Assembly (NCBI GenBank): GCA_046758905.1
Contig: JBHIBC010000059.1
Coordinates: 1 to 17,147, forward strand
Direction of reading: 5' to 3'
DNA length: 17,147 nt
Source: JBHIBC01 sp046758905
GTDB taxonomy: Bacteria > Acidobacteriota > Polarisedimenticolia > Gp22-AA2
Shown here: positions 14,603-17,147 of the stretch, in pieces
Position numbering within the stretch: the stretch's first letter is position 1
Layout: each line of letters starts with the position of its first letter
Position numbers and translations under genes: made by a program
Notes under the pieces: model-generated
Seen by the model: the letters and a program-made list of their open reading frames with translations, nothing else
What the model was told of the DNA's origin: nothing
Databases searched by the model: none

Positions 14603-16369
14603 TCATTCCGTGCCGCGCATCAGTGCGCGCGCATGGTGCGGCGGGATCGACCCGAGGGAGAGGAGCGCCCGGTTCCAGGCGGGCAGGTCGAAGTCCCGCC
14701 CGGAGCGCGCGCGCGATTCCTGCAGCAGATCCGCCAGCTCCAGGTAGCCGACGAAATAGGTGGACAGCTGCGTCGAGCTGACCTTGGCGCGGCGCAGCTT
14801 CCCCCGGGCCTCGGCCTCCTCCTGGAACCCCACCCGCCGCATCAGGTCGAGGGCCCACCGGTCGGCCTCGTCCTCCGGCAGCGGCTCGGTGTGCAGGCGG
14901 GCGTCGAGGATCGCGTTGATCGGCGAGCGCAGGCTCTGCTTGAGGTGGACCAGGAGGGCGGCGGGATCGTCGCCCTCGAACCCCGCGTCGTACATCTGCT
15001 TCTCGGCGAGCACCGCCCACCCCTCGGCGAACGTCCCGGAGGCGAACACCTTCTTGTAGACGGTCGCGATCGGGGATCTCAGAGCGTGCCAGAACTGGAC
15101 GTAGTGCCCGGGGAAGGCCTCGTGGATCGCGAGGTTCAGCAGGGCGTAGTGGTTGTACTCGCGGAAGAAGGAGTCCTCCAGGCGACGGTCCTCCTCGGGC
15201 GAGCCGCCGCGCGGGACCGAGGAGACCCAGAACGACTTCTTCATGCCCGGCTCGAGCGCGGGCGGCGGGTTGAAGAAGGCGACGGCGAGACCGTCGAGGA
15301 ACCCCGGCGTGGCCTCGATGCGGAAGTTGTCGGTGTCCGGGGGGAGCTCGACCAGTCCCCTCGCCCTGATGAACCGCTTGATGCCGTCCACCGCCCGGTG
15401 GATCTCCTCGAAGAGGGTGTCGCGCACCGGCCGGCGCTCGCCGACCCTCGAGAGGACCTCCCCGACGATGACGTCGGTGAGATCGTCCGCGGTTCCGGTG
15501 TGCCGGTGATCGGGGAACAGCCGGGAGTGGATCGGGGCCGCGGTCTCGAGCATCCGCCGGCGGAGCTCGCGGATGGCCTCTTCGGCCCGCCGCACGATCA
15601 CCTCCGGCTCGATCGAGGACTGCAGCGTGTGGCGGAGCTTCCTCATCCACAGCTCCCGGCCCAGACGCCAGTCGCCGCCCGAGCGGGGCCGCAGGTGCCG
15701 TTCCAGCCAGTCCCTGAAGCCCCTCAGGGCTCGGGCGGCGCGCGCGTTCTCCCTGTGGAGCTCCGCGCGCAGCCGCGGCGCGCTCTCGAAGCAGGGGGGC
15801 AGGGCGGTCTCGAGGAACGACAGGGTCCCGCCGCAGGTCTCGATCGCGAAATCCGTCAGCACCCGCGCCGGGTTCTCGAGGTTGCTCCGGGCCGCTTCCA
15901 GCAGGTCGGGCACCCGCTTCAGGCGCGCCAGCAGCGCCTCCAGGCGATCGGGCCAGCCCGGCGAGCCGGGCTCCAGCAGCGTGAGGAAGAGCACCGCGTG
16001 TCCCAGGAGATCGATGTAGGTGTGGGGGTCGCGCACGTGCGGCCTGAGGTCCCGGAGCGTGAAGAGCGTGCACTCGACGTCGTTGCGGAGCAGATCGAGG
16101 TCGATCCGCGCGGCGGTGGAGAGGCGATCCGGATCGATCGCGAGGAGATCGTCGCGGCGGCGCCGCGCCCACCGGATCTGCGCCCTCACCCCCCGGGCCG
16201 ACAGGTCCTCCAGCCGATCGTCGTAGGGGCGGTAGCCCGCCATGCTGGCCTGGGTCGGACAGAACCTGAACCTGTCGTCGAGGTAGCGGTCGGCCAGCTC
16301 GTAGAATCGACGCTCCGCGCCCCGCGCCCCCTTGGGGATCCCGCCGGGGATCCGCGCCGCGCGCCTCAC
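14603..16369 (-). CDS. DUF885-family protein, putative zinc metallopeptidase
   Basis: A 588-residue protein of normal length for the DUF885 family. The key motif is HEAFPGHYVQ with H416, E417 and H422, and a downstream E449 in FAEGWAVLAE; together these resemble the zinc-binding and catalytic residues of HEXXH-like peptidases, though the spacing is HEXXXXH. Hydrolase activity is inferred. No signal peptide is seen; the N-terminus is Arg-rich with no hydrophobic core, so it is probably cytoplasmic. The start is GTG 16367-16369, preceded by GAGAGGA 9 nt upstream; family-like sequence (ERRFYELADRYLDDRF) begins about 18 residues later. The frame is open further upstream but lacks a ribosome site. 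It follows the phosphogluconolactonase gene by 170 bp on the same strand, a gap in which I see no clear promoter. Confidence 0.87.
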   Translation of the reverse strand: MRRAARIPGGIPKGARGAERRFYELADRYLDDRFRFCPTQASMAGYRPYDDRLEDLSARGVRAQIRWARRRRDDLLAIDPDRLSTAARIDLDLLRNDVECTLFTLRDLRPHVRDPHTYIDLLGHAVLFLTLLEPGSPGWPDRLEALLARLKRVPDLLEAARSNLENPARVLTDFAIETCGGTLSFLETALPPCFESAPRLRAELHRENARAARALRGFRDWLERHLRPRSGGDWRLGRELWMRKLRHTLQSSIEPEVIVRRAEEAIRELRRRMLETAAPIHSRLFPDHRHTGTADDLTDVIVGEVLSRVGERRPVRDTLFEEIHRAVDGIKRFIRARGLVELPPDTDNFRIEATPGFLDGLAVAFFNPPPALEPGMKKSFWVSSVPRGGSPEEDRRLEDSFFREYNHYALLNLAIHEAFPGHYVQFWHALRSPIATVYKKVFASGTFAEGWAVLAEKQMYDAGFEGDDPAALLVHLKQSLRSPINAILDARLHTEPLPEDEADRWALDLMRRVGFQEEAEARGKLRRAKVSSTQLSTYFVGYLELADLLQESRARSGRDFDLPAWNRALLSLGSIPPHHARALMRGTE

Positions 16370-16539
16370 GGTGGGTGTTCCTCTCGATCTCGCGCCGAGG
16401 CGGCGCCGCGGGATGCGACGCGGCGGGCCGCCCCGATGCGGCAGTGCCGGCGACACTACCACAGATGCGCCGGCGCCGGGCCCGTCGCGGCGGCGCCGCC
16501 AGGGGAGGGCGACGCCGGCCGGGGCGCGGGGCGGCGGCC

Positions 16540-17147
16540 TCAGCCCGCGAGGAGTCGAGCCGCGGCGCGATCGACGATCCAGAGGGCGCCGCCGGCGGGC
16601 CGGACCCACCGGGCGGGAGGCGAGTCGATCGTCGCGCGCCCGCGCACGACGCGGCGCAGCGCCTCCGCCTTGTCGGCGCCGCTGACGAGGAAGACGACGC
16701 GGGCGGCGTTGTTGATGGCGGGCATGGTGAGGCTGATGCGGCGCGGGAGCGGGCCCTCCGCGCGGGTCGCGACGACCGCCCGCCGCGACTCCCGGAGCGC
16801 CTCCGATCCGGGGAACAGGGAGGCGGTGTGGCCGTCGCGCCCGAGCCCGAGCAGGACCAGGTCGAAGCGGGGAAGGACCCCGGTCCGCAGGCCGAAGAAC
16901 CCCCTTAGCTCGTCCTCGTACTCGTCCGCGGCGGCGCCGGCGTCGGCGCGCTCCGCCGGGATACGATGGACGTGCCCCGCAGGGATGTCGATCTCATCCA
17001 GGAGCGTCTCCCGGACCATGCGGTAGTTGCTCTCGGGATGGTCGGGCGGGACGTGTCGCTCGTCCCCCCAGAACAGGTGGACGCCGTGCCAGGGGATCCG
17101 GGGCAGGGACGGGTCGGGCTCGGAGAGAAGCCGGTACAGCCCCCTCG
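16540..17147 (-). CDS. pgl: 6-phosphogluconolactonase, N-terminus cut by window edge
   Basis: Hydrolyses 6-phosphogluconolactone to 6-phosphogluconate in the oxidative pentose phosphate pathway. About 202 residues are present; the frame is open through the window end, so roughly 35-45 N-terminal residues are missing. Seen: HLFWGDERHVPPDHPESNYR, the family signature and phosphate site, then FDLVLLGLGRDGHTASLFPG and, near the end, RVVFLVSGADKAEALRRV. An ATG at 17019 lies within the conserved SNYRM and is not the start. Upstream partners such as zwf or gnd, which often sit beside it, would lie outside the window. Confidence 0.93.
   Translation of the reverse strand, partial: RGLYRLLSEPDPSLPRIPWHGVHLFWGDERHVPPDHPESNYRMVRETLLDEIDIPAGHVHRIPAERADAGAAADEYEDELRGFFGLRTGVLPRFDLVLLGLGRDGHTASLFPGSEALRESRRAVVATRAEGPLPRRISLTMPAINNAARVVFLVSGADKAEALRRVVRGRATIDSPPARWVRPAGGALWIVDRAAARLLAG

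Noticed and set aside
13011..16172. A minus-strand open frame of about 1,053 codons across the porin and DUF885 genes
   Set aside because: It is in a different frame from DUF885 and antisense to the porin, with shadow-type Arg/Pro/Ala composition.

Overview
This is a very GC-rich window (about 70% G+C by eye) from a diderm bacterium. The outer-membrane porin (13332-14558) and the high-GC Gram-negative gene repertoire point to an uncultured soil or sediment lineage such as Acidobacteriota, Gemmatimonadota, Myxococcota or a related candidate phylum. Nothing here fixes the phylum. I see no insertion sequence, prophage, CRISPR array or other mobile element. Gene content is mostly chromosomal housekeeping plus a few poorly characterised families.

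Layout. 1-1200 (minus strand): a sigma70-type promoter, the signal recognition particle RNA (ffs) and the 5' part of dnaX, cut by the window edge. 1287-2045 (+): a NiCoT/UreH-type Ni/Co permease with a His-rich loop. 2019-2797 (minus): promoter, tRNA-Ser(GGA) and a CoA-type NUDIX hydrolase starting 25 nt behind the tRNA. 2798-3374: a long intergenic region holding overlapping inverted repeats, a cluster of DnaA-box-like TCCACA motifs, a good sigma70 promoter and a roughly 340-nt leader with extensive complementarity. 3375-6311 (+): nrdJ, the adenosylcobalamin-dependent ribonucleotide reductase. 6332-7785 (minus): thiE-thiD, translationally coupled thiamin genes. 7819-10809 (+): a soluble hybrid histidine kinase with three GAF domains and a C-terminal receiver. 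10853-12082 (minus): an exported DUF3179 protein. 12238-13152 (+): a YedA-like EamA exporter, sharing a divergent regulatory region with DUF3179 that contains a perfect 15-bp palindrome. 13332-14558 (+): an OprO/OprP-type porin. 14603-16369 (minus): a DUF885 putative metallopeptidase. 16540-17147 (minus): 6-phosphogluconolactonase, cut by the window edge.

Functional links. ffs-dnaX with a nearby tRNA-Ser resembles an arrangement seen in other bacteria (for example the scr-dnaX region of Bacillus subtilis). The Ni/Co permease could supply cobalt for the cobalamin cofactor of NrdJ, but this is inference; the genes are not in one operon. thiE and thiD act in consecutive steps of thiamin phosphate synthesis. 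The other genes look like independent single-gene units.

The most interesting unexplained part is 2911-3374 upstream of nrdJ: clustered DnaA-like motifs, then a promoter, then a leader whose segments pair over long distance and match no RNA family I can recognise. I see no clear evidence for a wholly new multi-gene system in this window.
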